Source of the DNA: Croceicoccus pelagius
GTDB lineage: Bacteria; Pseudomonadota; Alphaproteobacteria; Sphingomonadales; Sphingomonadaceae
Assembly: GCF_001661915.1 (NCBI RefSeq)
Contig: NZ_LYWY01000030.1
Coordinates: 1 to 64,000, forward strand
Reading direction: 5' to 3'
Length of the DNA stretch: 64,000 nt
Shown here in pieces: positions 35,274-48,200 of this stretch. The stretch's first letter is position 1, and every line of letters starts with the position of its first letter. The translations under genes and the position numbers were made by a program. The notes under the pieces are model-generated. The model was not told the origin of the DNA, made no database searches, and worked only from the letters and a program-made list of their open reading frames with translations.

Positions 35274-35314
35274 GGGGAGAAAGCCGGGCCCCATGCGGCA
35301 CCGGTTTTCTCCCC
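35274..35314 (+). other. strong intercistronic hairpin between lipoprotein and receptor genes
   Basis: GGGGAGAAA with CCGG pairs with CCGG and TTTCTCCCC around a short GC-rich loop. It is not followed by a T-run, so it is more likely an mRNA processing or stabilising element that sets lipoprotein:receptor ratio than a full terminator. Confidence 0.6.
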
Positions 35315-35379
35315 TTCCCTGCATTTTACGGCCGGGCGACCGGCACCAGATTTTCGGACCATTGAGGGGGTTCCACACC

Positions 35380-38115
35380 ATGTCCACCGGCCAGCGCCTT
35401 GCGGGGCTGCTTATGCTGACCACCGCGCTCTCATTCCCGGTTTGCGGGTTCGCGCAAGACATTGGCGTTCCGCCGGGCGACGACCCGAGCACCGAAGCCG
35501 CCGAACAGGAAATGCTCGAACAGGTGGACCCCGCTCAGGACGAGCTGGGTGAAGAAACCTACGACGAAGGCCCCGACGTCTCCATCCCGGGCGGCGCGAT
35601 CATCGTGACCGGTCGCCGCAACCGCGATCCTGTCCGGGCCTCTACGCAAGTCGTATCGGTCCTCTCGGCCGAAGACATCGCGCGCACCGGCGAAGGCGAC
35701 ATCGCAGGTGCCCTTAGCCGCGTGACAGGCCTGACCGTGGTCGGCTCGGGCCGCGTCTATGTCCGCGGCCTTGGCGATCGCTATTCACTCGCCATGCTGA
35801 ACGGCCTCCCGCTGCCGAGCCCGGAACCGCTCAGCCGCGTCGTTCCGCTCGACATCTTCCCGACCAACGTCATCGCATCCTCGCTGGTGCAGAAGACCTA
35901 CTCGGCCAACTTCCCCGGTGAATTTGGCGGCGGTGTCATCAACCTGACGACCCGCGCAATTCCCGACGAATCCTTCCTCAAGATCTCGGCATCGGCCGGT
36001 GGCGACAACCGTACGCTGGGTCAGGAGGGGCTTACCTACTACGGTTCCGACCTCGACTGGGTCGGTTTCGACAACGGCAACCGCGACGTGCCGTCGAACC
36101 TGCAGGCTTTCATCGACAGCGGCGAACGTCTTCAGAACGTCTCGACCGACGTGCAGGAAGGCATCGCGGCGCAGCTCTTCCCGCTCAACCTCGCAACCGT
36201 GACGAAGGACGGCAACCTGCCGCCCAACTTCTCGGGTTCGGTCACGGCGGGCACATCGATGGACGTCGGCAGCGACGGTGTTCTGGGCGTCGTGGCGACG
36301 GTCGGCCTCAAGAACAGCTGGCGCAACCGTTCGGTGCTGTCGCAGCAGGCCACGACCGACCTGTCGGAAATCACCGACGAGATGACGACGTTCATCACCG
36401 ACAACCGCGTGCTTCTGAACGCGCTGCTCGGCGTCGGGCTCGACATCGGCGATCACACGCTGCGCTGGACCAACCTCTACATCCGCGACTCCCTGAAACA
36501 GGCATCGCTGGGCGTGGGCTATGCGTATGAGGACGACTACGACCTCGTTGAGCAGAACACCGCCTGGTACGAACGACAGCTGATCGACAGCCAGTTCGTG
36601 GGCGAGTTCGAGTTCGGCCGCTTCTCGCTCGACCTTCGTGGCGGCTATGCCCAGACGGACCGCGAGGCGCCGTACAACCTCACTTTCAACTACGTGAAGA
36701 CGAACCTCGATACGCCGACGGGTGACTACTACGTCGCCAACGTCACCAATCAGATCAACAACGTCGACCCGATCACCTCGGCTTTTGACGACCTCACCGA
36801 AAAGCTCTGGTTCGGCGGCATTGATGCCAGCTACGAGCTGCTCGACAATCTCACCGGCACTGTCGGCTATGCGTACTCGGACACGAGCCGCTATTCGACC
36901 CGCCGCGAGTTCCAGCTGCAGATGGCGACCGACCCGAACACGGTCGGCCTCGGCCTGACGCAGGAAGTGCTGACTGCGCTTTCGCTGCGTCGTCCGGGCG
37001 ACCTGATCAACGGTGCGAGCCTTGCAGGCTTTGCCGTTGGCCTTTCGGAAACCACCAACTTCCCGGCCTTCGACGCAGGTCTGGAAATCCATGCGGGTTA
37101 CGGCAAGATCAGCTACCTGCCGGTCGATACCGTCACGGTCGATCTAGGCGTGCGCTACGAAGACGCGACCCAGACGGTCGCTCTCGACCAGTCGGTCTTC
37201 AACACGCCGATCGTCGGCGCGAACGAGACCTATATCGCAAACGACTACTTCCTGCCGGCCGCAACCGTAACGTGGGAAGCGAGCGACCAGCTTCAGTTCC
37301 GCGTGTCAGGGTCAAAGACCATCGCCCGCCCGCAATTCCGCGAACTGGTCGAGCAGACCTACTTCGATCCGGACAACAACCGCCAGTATCGCGGCAACCC
37401 CTTCCTGTCTGACAGCGAACTGCTGAACCTGGAAGCACGCGCCGAATACTACATCGCCGGGCAGGATCACATCAGCCTCGCCGGCTTCTACAAGAAGATC
37501 GACAACCCGATCGAGGCCATCGTGCTCTCGCTGCCGGGTGGCGGACGCTACACCACCTTCGCCAACGTTCCTCAGGCCGAGCTTTACGGCGCCGAACTCG
37601 AGGTCCAGTACAGTGTCGACCTGTTCGACATGGGCGGCTGGTTCATGAACAAGCAGTTCGTTACGATCGCCAACTATACCTACACCAAGTCGGAACTCAG
37701 CTATTCGGACGGCGATACCACGCTGATCCCGGGCAGCGAGACGCTGGTGTCGAATTTTGTCGATCCGGGCGATCCGATGACCGGCCAGTCCGACCACATC
37801 GCGAACCTGCAGCTTGGCCTTGAGGATACCGAGGAACTGTCGCAGTTCACGTTCCTGCTGAGCTATGCAAGCAAGCGCGTGACCCGCCGCGACTTCCAGC
37901 GTCCCGACATCATCGAAAACCCCGGCCTGACCGTGGACTTCGTTGCTCGCCAGGGTGCCGACTTCATGGGCGTTCCGGTCGAACTCGAGTTCGAGGCGCG
38001 CAACATCTTCGGACGCGACAATTTCGAATACCAGGCGAACGACCAGTACCGCATCGAGAACAACACTTATGCGGTCGGCACCAGCTTCTCGCTGGGCGTT
38101 TCGATGGAATTCTGA
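35380..38115 (+). CDS. TonB-dependent receptor, probable phosphate-starvation transporter
   Basis: The 911-residue receptor starts at an ATG preceded by GAGGGGG. A signal peptide (LLMLTTALSFPVCGFAQD) leads to an acidic ~50-residue N-terminal spacer, a TonB-box-like GGAIIVTGRR, and a plug containing VYVRGLGDRYSLAMLNGLPLP and GEFGGGVINLTTRA. A large barrel with C-terminal Phe follows (LGVSMEF). The VRGLGDRY form marks the subgroup near OAR-type receptors. It pairs with the upstream lipoprotein and inherits its Pho-type promoter. The ligand is unknown; organic phosphate or phosphonate is a reasonable guess from context only. Confidence 0.92.
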   Translation: MSTGQRLAGLLMLTTALSFPVCGFAQDIGVPPGDDPSTEAAEQEMLEQVDPAQDELGEETYDEGPDVSIPGGAIIVTGRRNRDPVRASTQVVSVLSAEDIARTGEGDIAGALSRVTGLTVVGSGRVYVRGLGDRYSLAMLNGLPLPSPEPLSRVVPLDIFPTNVIASSLVQKTYSANFPGEFGGGVINLTTRAIPDESFLKISASAGGDNRTLGQEGLTYYGSDLDWVGFDNGNRDVPSNLQAFIDSGERLQNVSTDVQEGIAAQLFPLNLATVTKDGNLPPNFSGSVTAGTSMDVGSDGVLGVVATVGLKNSWRNRSVLSQQATTDLSEITDEMTTFITDNRVLLNALLGVGLDIGDHTLRWTNLYIRDSLKQASLGVGYAYEDDYDLVEQNTAWYERQLIDSQFVGEFEFGRFSLDLRGGYAQTDREAPYNLTFNYVKTNLDTPTGDYYVANVTNQINNVDPITSAFDDLTEKLWFGGIDASYELLDNLTGTVGYAYSDTSRYSTRREFQLQMATDPNTVGLGLTQEVLTALSLRRPGDLINGASLAGFAVGLSETTNFPAFDAGLEIHAGYGKISYLPVDTVTVDLGVRYEDATQTVALDQSVFNTPIVGANETYIANDYFLPAATVTWEASDQLQFRVSGSKTIARPQFRELVEQTYFDPDNNRQYRGNPFLSDSELLNLEARAEYYIAGQDHISLAGFYKKIDNPIEAIVLSLPGGGRYTTFANVPQAELYGAELEVQYSVDLFDMGGWFMNKQFVTIANYTYTKSELSYSDGDTTLIPGSETLVSNFVDPGDPMTGQSDHIANLQLGLEDTEELSQFTFLLSYASKRVTRRDFQRPDIIENPGLTVDFVARQGADFMGVPVELEFEARNIFGRDNFEYQANDQYRIENNTYAVGTSFSLGVSMEF

Positions 38116-38149
38116 CGAACCACCCTGCCCCTTTGCAGGACATCACTGT

Positions 38150-38190
38150 ACCCGGGTTTTCGTTTCCCAGTGAAAGCCCGGGTCTTTTTT
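38150..38190 (+). terminator. rho-independent terminator after the TonB receptor
   Basis: The 12-base stem ACCCGGGTTTTC / GAAAGCCCGGGT is followed by CTTTTTT. Confidence 0.88.
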
Positions 38191-38272
38191 GCCGTCCTTC
38201 CCTGCGTCTGGCGGGATTGGCGCAAAGCGGCGAAAAAGCGTATGATGCCGTCCTCTGAGAGAGGAATGGCAC

Positions 38273-38641
38273 ATGGCACACGATCATAAGCTGATCCTGG
38301 CCAGCCGGGTTGAGCATACGCCCGTCTTCAACGAAGACGGCTGGCTGGTCGGGCATATCAAGGACCTGTCGATCGACCGGGAAACCGGACAGGTCGAACA
38401 TGCAATCATGTCGTTCGGTGGCTTCCTGGGCGTGGGAAACCGCCTCCACCCGCTACCCTGGTCGATCCTGCGCTACGATGCGGGCCAGAAAGGCTTCATC
38501 GTGCCGCTCAGCCGGCAGGAGCTGGAGGACGCACCGCACTACGACGCAAGCGAACTGGAAGAGTTCGGAGGAGCGACGCCGGACGTGAAGCTGGCAAAGG
38601 TCTTCGACTACTACGGCCAGTTCGCCGCCCCGCCGATCTGA
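38273..38641 (+). CDS. PRC-barrel domain protein
   Basis: The 122-residue protein is a single PRC-barrel domain. VEHTPVFNEDGWLVGHIKDLSIDRETGQVEHAIMSFGG is the typical core, split here by the usual turn, followed by a short acidic tail. PRC barrels occur in ribosome maturation, photosynthetic and stress proteins; the function here is not known. It has a GAGAGGAA ribosome-binding site and its stop nearly meets that of the converging regulator gene. Confidence 0.85.
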   Translation: MAHDHKLILASRVEHTPVFNEDGWLVGHIKDLSIDRETGQVEHAIMSFGGFLGVGNRLHPLPWSILRYDAGQKGFIVPLSRQELEDAPHYDASELEEFGGATPDVKLAKVFDYYGQFAAPPI

Positions 38642-38645
38642 CCCT

Positions 38646-39329
38646 TCAGGCGCCCGAGGGGCTGTCCAGAACGTAACCCATGGCGCGGACGGTGCGCAGA
38701 ATATCCCCTGCGCCCACGTTCTTCAGCGCACGGCGCAGGCGGCCGATCCACACGTCCACGGTACGCTCGTCGATAGGCGGGTCGAGCTTGCCCAGCCCCT
38801 CGATCAGTTCGAGACGGGTCAGCACGCGGTCTGGGTTCTCGACAAAGAAGCGCAGCAAGCGAAATTCGTTAGGGCGCAGCGCGATCGCCTTGTCCTTCCA
38901 GCGCGCCTGAAGCGCCATAAGGTCAATCACGAGATCGCCTAGCCTGATCTGCTGCGTCACGTGCCGCGGGCGTCCACGGTCCTGCAAGGCGAAGACGCGG
39001 TCGAGCACTATGGTCCGATCCAGCGGACCGACGAGATAATCGTCGGCCCCTGCGCGCAGGGCACGGCGACGATCCTCTGCATCGTCTTCCTCAAGCACCA
39101 TCGTGATGTGCGAATTCTCGGTGCGCGGATCGGCCCGAAGCCGGCGGCACAACTCGAGGCCCGAACACTCGTCCATGACCCAGTCGACGAAAGCCCACAT
39201 CTGCCCGTCGACCAGACGGCGCGGGCCGTTGCAATCGAGCTTGTCGAACGTGAAGCGTACGCCGTCGTGATCGAACGGCTCGAGAATCTCGCCGATCGGA
39301 TCGCTCAGGAAGATGTTGACGACGTCCAC
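38646..39329 (-). CDS. OmpR/PhoB-type winged-helix regulator with degenerate receiver
   Basis: The 227-residue protein starts at the GTG at 39329. The C-terminal winged helix (LRPNEFRLLRFFVENPDRVLTR, ERTVDVWIGRLRRAL) is very PhoB-like. The receiver keeps an Asp where phosphorylation occurs (VDWVMDECSG) but lacks the acidic pair near the N-terminus (NIFLSDPIGE instead of VEDE). It also has Gly in place of the switch lysine (DDYLVGPLD) and lacks the conserved Thr/Ser. It probably works without canonical phosphorylation. No kinase gene is adjacent. Confidence 0.85.
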   Translation of the reverse strand: MDVVNIFLSDPIGEILEPFDHDGVRFTFDKLDCNGPRRLVDGQMWAFVDWVMDECSGLELCRRLRADPRTENSHITMVLEEDDAEDRRRALRAGADDYLVGPLDRTIVLDRVFALQDRGRPRHVTQQIRLGDLVIDLMALQARWKDKAIALRPNEFRLLRFFVENPDRVLTRLELIEGLGKLDPPIDERTVDVWIGRLRRALKNVGAGDILRTVRAMGYVLDSPSGA

Positions 39330-39431
39330 GCATGGCCCCCGGAAACTGTCAATTCCAAGGGCAGATGCCGCGCTTCTATGACGCAATCGTGACTATGGCG
39401 CGATCCGTGTCACGCAAGGCCGATTTTCATG

Positions 39432-39468
39432 AAAAAAGCCGGGTTGGTGGTGTTCCGACCCGGCTTTT
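39432..39468 (-). terminator. rho-independent terminator of secA
   Basis: The 11-base stem AAAAGCCGGGT / ACCCGGCTTTT ends in six Ts on the minus strand, 11 bases after the secA stop. The T-run on the other strand could also stop transcription coming from the left. Confidence 0.88.
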
Positions 39469-39479
39469 CGTTTGGTTCT

Positions 39480-42245
<2,766 letters not shown>

Positions 42246-42382
42246 GGCTCGAGGTTTCCTTAGATCTTGGCCGGCGGCGGGCGCGGGCCGTGCTATGTGC
42301 TGGATAGGCGCGCGCGGTTGCAGCACGCCGGGAAATGGCATGAAAAAGCGCGCAGGACCGATCGCCTGCCGCTTAGGAAATG

Positions 42383-42658
42383 CTATTCGAGCGGCCGGTC
42401 GGCCAGCATGATCACCGGCACCATAACCGTGCGCGGACGGCTGCTCGCAGGGGCGCCAAGATCGCGGTTGCGCCTGGCCCTGCTCGTGCTCGGGTCGGTT
42501 TCCTCCGCGTTACGGCGGATGGCCTCGATCCCCGTAGCGGGGCGGTCTACGCGCGAGATTTCCGCGCGCCCGGCCTCGTAATGCAGGCGTGCATGCGCGG
42601 GCGAAACCAGCGCGGCAAGCCCCAGCATCAGGGCGATATAGGCAAGAAACCGTTTCAT
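42383..42658 (-). CDS. small exported protein of unknown function
   Basis: This 91-residue open frame begins [23 protein letters not shown], a clear cleavable signal peptide if split after AHA. An arginine-rich low-complexity part follows ([18 protein letters not shown]). No family was recognised. It lies between secA and argJ, on the secA strand. Codon use is like that of its neighbours, so it is probably real, but expression is uncertain. Confidence 0.5.
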   Translation of the reverse strand: MKRFLAYIALMLGLAALVSPAHARLHYEAGRAEISRVDRPATGIEAIRRNAEETDPSTSRARRNRDLGAPASSRPRTVMVPVIMLADRPLE

Positions 42659-42788
42659 GCGGGCTGCAAGATAAGGTCGCCGCACCCCAAAATCCACCCG
42701 CAATGCCGCAAAATCCGCAAGAGATGCACGAAGCTTCGTGCGATGCCCGCTTGTCGCGGCACAAGGGCGGCGCTAACCCGCGCGGGAT

Positions 42789-44009
42789 ATGGACACCTCG
42801 CCGCTCGCCCGCCCCTTCCCCGCCATGCCGCCGATCGAGGGGGCCGTGCCACGCGTCGCCCGCGCCCGGTACAAGACCTGGGACCGCTGCGACCTGACAT
42901 ATGTCGAACTGGCCGAGGGAACGAGCGTCGCGGGCGTCTTCACCAGGAACGTCTGCTGTTCGAGCGAGGTGGAGCTGGGCCGCGAGCAGGTAAAGCTTGG
43001 ACGCGCCCGTGCGCTGGTTGTCAACGCGGGCAATTCGAATGCCTTTACCGGCTATCGCGGACGCGAGGCGGTGGAGCAGATCATGGCGCAAGTCGCGGCC
43101 CATCTCGGCTGCGAACCCAGCGATGTCTTCGTGTCATCCACCGGCGTTATCGGCGTGCCCCTACCCAAGGACAAGGCGCAGGAAGGCGTCGCCAATGCGC
43201 TGGCTGCCGAACCGTGCACATGGGAAGCGGTGGCCGAAACCATCGGCACGACCGACACTTTCGCCAAGGGCGCGACTGCCAGCGCCATGATCGGCGGCAC
43301 CCGCATCGAAATCAGTGCCGTCATCAAGGGCAGCGGCATGATCGCGCCCGACATGGCGACGATGCTGGGCTATATCTTCACCGATGCGAATGTCTCTCCG
43401 GCGTTCCTGCAACAGTGCCTGTCCGCCGCGAACGAGGCCACGTTCTCATGCATCACGGTCGATAGCGATACCTCGACCAGCGACACCGTGCTGGCCTTCG
43501 CCACGGGCAAGGCGGGCAACGAAGAACTGACCGGCCCAGACAGCCCCGGTGCAGATGCCTTTGCCGCCGCAATCCATGACGTTTGCCGCCAGCTCTCGCA
43601 ACTCGTCGTGCGCGATGGCGAAGGCGCGCAGAAGTTCATCGAGATTGCCGTGTCCGGCGCTGTCTCTGACGAAAGCGCCCGCCGCGTCGGGCTCGCCATT
43701 GCGAACTCGCCGCTGGTGAAGACCGCCATCGCAGGCGAGGACGCCAACTGGGGCCGCGTCGTCATGGCGGTCGGCAAGGCCGGCGAACCGGCGGACCGCG
43801 ACAAGCTTTCAATCGGCTTCGGCGGGGTATGGGCGGCGAAGAACGGGCTGCCGCTGGCCGATTACGACGAGGCTCCGGTGGCAGCGCACCTCAAGGGGCA
43901 GGATATCCGCATGGATGTGGACCTGGGCCTTGGCGACGGCACGGCGACCGTCTGGACCTGCGACCTGACGCACGGATACATCTCGATCAACGCGGACTAC
44001 CGCACGTGA
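42789..44009 (+). CDS. argJ: bifunctional ornithine acetyltransferase / N-acetylglutamate synthase
   Basis: The 406-residue enzyme recycles the acetyl group in arginine biosynthesis. It carries VVNAGNSNAFTG, the autocatalytic cleavage site DMATMLGYIFTDA with Thr191 as the new N-terminal nucleophile, and the terminal SINADYRT. It is of standard length and directly precedes an inositol-monophosphatase-family gene with a GTGA overlap. Confidence 0.96.
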   Translation: MDTSPLARPFPAMPPIEGAVPRVARARYKTWDRCDLTYVELAEGTSVAGVFTRNVCCSSEVELGREQVKLGRARALVVNAGNSNAFTGYRGREAVEQIMAQVAAHLGCEPSDVFVSSTGVIGVPLPKDKAQEGVANALAAEPCTWEAVAETIGTTDTFAKGATASAMIGGTRIEISAVIKGSGMIAPDMATMLGYIFTDANVSPAFLQQCLSAANEATFSCITVDSDTSTSDTVLAFATGKAGNEELTGPDSPGADAFAAAIHDVCRQLSQLVVRDGEGAQKFIEIAVSGAVSDESARRVGLAIANSPLVKTAIAGEDANWGRVVMAVGKAGEPADRDKLSIGFGGVWAAKNGLPLADYDEAPVAAHLKGQDIRMDVDLGLGDGTATVWTCDLTHGYISINADYRT

Positions 44010-44806
44010 CCGACAGCCTGACCCGGCAGGTCCACGCGCTGATGCGCGAAGTGGCCGACAGCGTCGTCATGCCGCGTTATCAGGCCCTTGCCAGTCACGA
44101 GATCATCGAGAAGGAACCGGGTGACCTTGTCACGGTAGCCGACCGTGAGAGCGAGATTCGGCTGTCAGAAGGCCTCGCCCGCATCCTGCCCGAAGCGGCC
44201 ATCGTCGGCGAAGAGGCCTGTCATGCTGATCCCTCTCTGATCGAGCGGCTTGGTGACAGCCTGTGTTGGATCATCGACCCCATCGACGGCACGCGCAATT
44301 TCGCCGCCGGAAAGCCGCCGTTCGGTCTGATGATCGCGCTGGCTGAAAACGGTGAAACTCAGGCCGGGTGGATCTGGGATCCGATCCAGAAGCGCCTATG
44401 CCACGCGCGCCTTGGCGAAGGCGCCTTTATCGATGGCGCGCGCGTGAGCGCCCGCACGACCGGCCAGAACCCGCCCGTCGCGGCGATCTCGATGGTGTTC
44501 ATGGACGACGCGCAGCGCGAACGCGTGAAGGCATCGATCGCGCCATTCTACGAATTGGCCGACATTCCCTATTGCGCCGCCGAACAGTACCCGCGGCTGG
44601 CACTGGGCGTGAACGATCTGTCGATTTTCGAAAGAACCCTTGCCTGGGACCACGCGGCAGGAGCGCTGTGGCTGAACGAGGCAGGCGGCAAGGTCGCCCG
44701 TCCCGACGGTTCGCCTTACCGGACCGACGAATGGGACCGCAAAGGCATGATCGGCGCGGCCAGCCCGGCCCTGTGGGACGAACTGGCCGAGCGCCTTAAC
44801 GCTTAG
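44006..44806 (+). CDS. inositol-monophosphatase-family phosphatase (possible histidinol-phosphatase HisN)
   Basis: The 266-residue Mg-dependent phosphatase has GEEACHADPS (metal-binding Glu) and the signature WIIDPIDGTRNF, and ends with LAWDHAAGALWLNEAGG. Starting at the GTG overlapping the argJ stop gives the family N-terminus. Members act on inositol phosphates, histidinol phosphate or PAP. Linkage to argJ does not decide which. Its stop overlaps that of trxA on the opposite strand. Confidence 0.88.
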   Translation: MTDSLTRQVHALMREVADSVVMPRYQALASHEIIEKEPGDLVTVADRESEIRLSEGLARILPEAAIVGEEACHADPSLIERLGDSLCWIIDPIDGTRNFAAGKPPFGLMIALAENGETQAGWIWDPIQKRLCHARLGEGAFIDGARVSARTTGQNPPVAAISMVFMDDAQRERVKASIAPFYELADIPYCAAEQYPRLALGVNDLSIFERTLAWDHAAGALWLNEAGGKVARPDGSPYRTDEWDRKGMIGAASPALWDELAERLNA

Positions 44807-45123
44807 AGTTCGCCTTCGAGCCAGGCCTTGAGCGCGCCCTTGGGCGCCGCGCCGAGCTTGTTCGCGACCGGTTCGCCGTTCTTGAACAGGACCATCAGCG
44901 GGATCGACTGAACGCCCATCTTGGCGGCGATGTCGGTGTTTTCCATGATGTCGACCTTGGCGATCGTGACCTTGTCGGCCAGTTCGTCGCTGATCTCCTC
45001 CAGCGCGGGCGCGATCATCTTGCACGGACCGCACCAGTCCGCCCAGAAATCGACGAGCACGGGCTTGTCGGAATCCAGAACGTCGCTCTGGAAGCTGGCG
45101 TCGGTTACGGCTTTGGTCGGCAT
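44803..45123 (-). CDS. trxA: thioredoxin
   Basis: The 106-residue thioredoxin has the redox site WADWCGPCKMI and the cis-proline QSIPLMVLFKNG. It reduces cytoplasmic disulfides. It lies downstream of addA on the same strand with an 80-base gap that may carry its own promoter. Confidence 0.97.
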   Translation of the reverse strand: MPTKAVTDASFQSDVLDSDKPVLVDFWADWCGPCKMIAPALEEISDELADKVTIAKVDIMENTDIAAKMGVQSIPLMVLFKNGEPVANKLGAAPKGALKAWLEGEL

Positions 45124-45203
45124 GGGGTAATTCTCCGATAAATATCTTGGCCCCAAGATAGGAGCCGTGCGGCCAAGCGCAATCCGCGAATGGCCAAGCT
45201 TTT

Positions 45204-48200
45204 CTAGCCCCCGCGTAACCGTGCCTTTTCGGGGTCGAGAAATTCGTCGGGCAGGACGAAGAGGTGCGGGGCATGGGTGTAGAGCAGCGCCGCCTCGATC
45301 CGCCGCCCCGGATGGATCGCCTCCAGCGCGCAGACATAGGCCGCCATCTGGCGGATATAGGCGACCGGCACGTCGTCCAGCGTCGCGGGCGGACGGCGCG
45401 CGGTCTTGAAATCTACGATCCGGATCGGCGCATCCCCTTCGGGCAGGCAAAGCCGGTCGATGGTACCCGCCACGACCTGCCCGCCGACGACCGCAGCAAG
45501 CGGAACTTCAGCCAGGGCGTCAGGGCCGAACACGTCGGCGAAGTGCGGGTCGGTGAGCGTTGCAAGCGCCGCCGCAACCATCTCGGCGCGCAGGTCCTCT
45601 GGCAAATCGCTGGCCTGACGCGCCAACCACTTGCCCGCCGCAGCCTCGCGCGCGGCGACGTCCAGTTCCGGCAGCCGTTCCAGCAACCGGTGGATCAGCA
45701 CGCCGCGCCTGGCCGCATCGATACCCGTTCCGGGCGGCAGGGGTGGATCAGGCGCTTCGTGCTCACCCAGCGAAGAAGGCGCAAGCGGACGCGGCGGGCG
45801 CGGTTCTTCCCCCACCGACCGCGTCAACCATGCAGGCACAAGCGGCAGCAGCGACTGCGCGGCACCCTTCGGCATTCCCGGCCGCGCCTCTGCCTCGACG
45901 CCCCAGTGCTTCGATGCACCCCAGACCGGGTTCTCCACCCAGTCCTCGTCGAACAACTGCTCCAGCGCGGCGTACCAGCTTTTCTCCGGTATTTCCTTGC
46001 GCCGCGTCGAAAGCGCGCCAGCCACGAACAGCGCCTCTTCCGCGCGCGTCATCGCGACATAGAGCAGGCGCCAGTGTTCCTCGTCCTCGGCCTGCTTCGC
46101 CGCGTCCTGCGCCTCGGCAATTCGGCCCAGCCTCTCTTCCTTGCGAAGTCCGGGCAGCGGCAAAGCGCGCGTCGCAAAGCCCAGCGCGGCATCGCCCGGC
46201 TCTTCCAGTTCCAGCGTGCGCGGCGGGGACATGTCGGGATCGTCCGCCGCATCGGCGAGGATGACTATCGGAGCCTGCAAACCCTTCGAGCCGTGGACCG
46301 TCATCACGCGGACCAGCCCGCCCTGCTGCTCGGCCTCGCGCTTCAACTCGCCGTCGCCTGCATCGAACCAGCGGATGAAGCCCGCAAGGCTCGGCACGTT
46401 GCTGGCCGAGAAGGCGAGGGCTGCATTCAGCAGTTCGTCAATCGGGTCGTTCGCCTCCTTGCCCAGCCGCGCGACAAGCCGCTTGCGCCCCTGCCACGGG
46501 CCGACGAGCATCCAATGGAGCAACGCCTGTGGCGGCGTGAAGTCGGCTTTCTGCAAAAGGTCCAGCAACATCGCCACGGCCCTGCGCGGCACGGCATCAG
46601 TCGCGCTTCGCAGGTGATCCCACAGCCTGCCGTTTTTGCGATAGCCGTGCTCCAGCAGGTCATCCTGGCTCCACCCGATCAGCGGTGAAGTCAGCAGGCA
46701 GGCGAGCGCGAGATCGTCATTGGGCTGCGCGGCAAAGCGAACCGCCGCCATCAGGTCGCGCACGGCCAGCGGCGCGCCGAGCCGCAAGCGGTCCACGCCC
46801 GCAACCGGCACACCCTTGGCATGAAGCCGCGCGACGATAAGGCCCGCGAGCTCCTTGCGTTTGCGCACCAGGATCATGATGTCGCCCGCCTGCGCATTGC
46901 GCGCGCCGCCCTTGGCGAGCGGATAACCGGCCCTCAGCCAAGTGCGAACCTGTTCGGCGATGTTCTCGGCCACCTTGCGATCGGGGCGCGAAAGCCAGGA
47001 ATGTTCGTCCTCTGGTTCCTCGTCCTCGCCCGGATCGACGCCGACCGCACGCCAGAGCACGACTTGCCCGGGTCGCTGTTCGCCGACATGCGGTTCGGGA
47101 TCATCCTTGAGCCCGAGGTTCACCGGACCAATCGAGCCGATTGCCGCGTCGACGAAATCGAGAACGGGCTGAGCCGTGCGATAGCTTCGCCCGAGGCCGT
47201 ATTCGCGCAAGGGGCGAACCTCCGCGTCACCGCGCAATTCGGCAAAGTTCACTCGCACCGCGTCGATGCGGCCTTTGACGCGCAACTTCGCGGCCTCGAA
47301 ATTCTCGGGGCTGGTGCCCTGAAAGCGGAAGATTGCCTGCTTGTAATCGCCAACGACGAAGAGTGTGCGCGAACGGTCGCCCCTCGCGCCCTCGCCTGCG
47401 AAGAATTCCTCCGTAAGCGCGTCAATGACGTCCCACTGCGCCGCGTTCGTATCCTGCGCCTCATCGATGAGGATGTGATCGAAACGCCGGTCGAGCTTGT
47501 AGCGGATCCAGTTGGCCATGTCGGACCGCTTCAGCAGCCGCGCGGCCTCATGGATCTGGTCATCGAAATCGACCAATCCTTCGCGCGACTTCGCCTCGGC
47601 CCAGCGCAGCGCGAACGCGCGGCCCAGGGTCAGTGCGGGCGCGAGCCATTGGGCCAGTTCGCCAAGGTTCCGCAGCCGCTCTACTTCGGCAAGGCAGGCA
47701 CCGACGCGATGGGCGTATTCCTCGTAATCGGGCAGGAACTTCACGACCGATTTGAGCGACTTTACATCGCCTTTTTGCGTGAAGACGACCTTGCGCAAAT
47801 CGTCCAGCATGACGAGCCTGCCCGCCCCGTCGCTGGCGAGCCATGCGCCGACCGTGTCGCAGAATTCGTTTGCCGTCTTTGTGCCCCATTCCTGTTGCGC
47901 GGTAAGGCACTGACGCAGCGATTCGACGTCGAAAGCGGAATCCTCGCAAAGCGACAGGACGGCACCGGCATCGTGATCCGACGGCAAACCCAGCAGGCGG
48001 TGCACGCGCGGCAGCAGGGGCGGTTGCCACGCACCCGGCCCTTCCCACGCGGTCCTCGCATCAGCGCAGGCCATCAGGAACCGCTCGACGCCCGACTGGT
48101 CGGTCCGCAGTGCAAGCGTCGCCAGCGCATCGGTCAATGTCGTGTCGCCGCTCGCCTCGGCATCAAGCAGGAGATCGGACAGCGTCTCGCGCAGCAGGAG

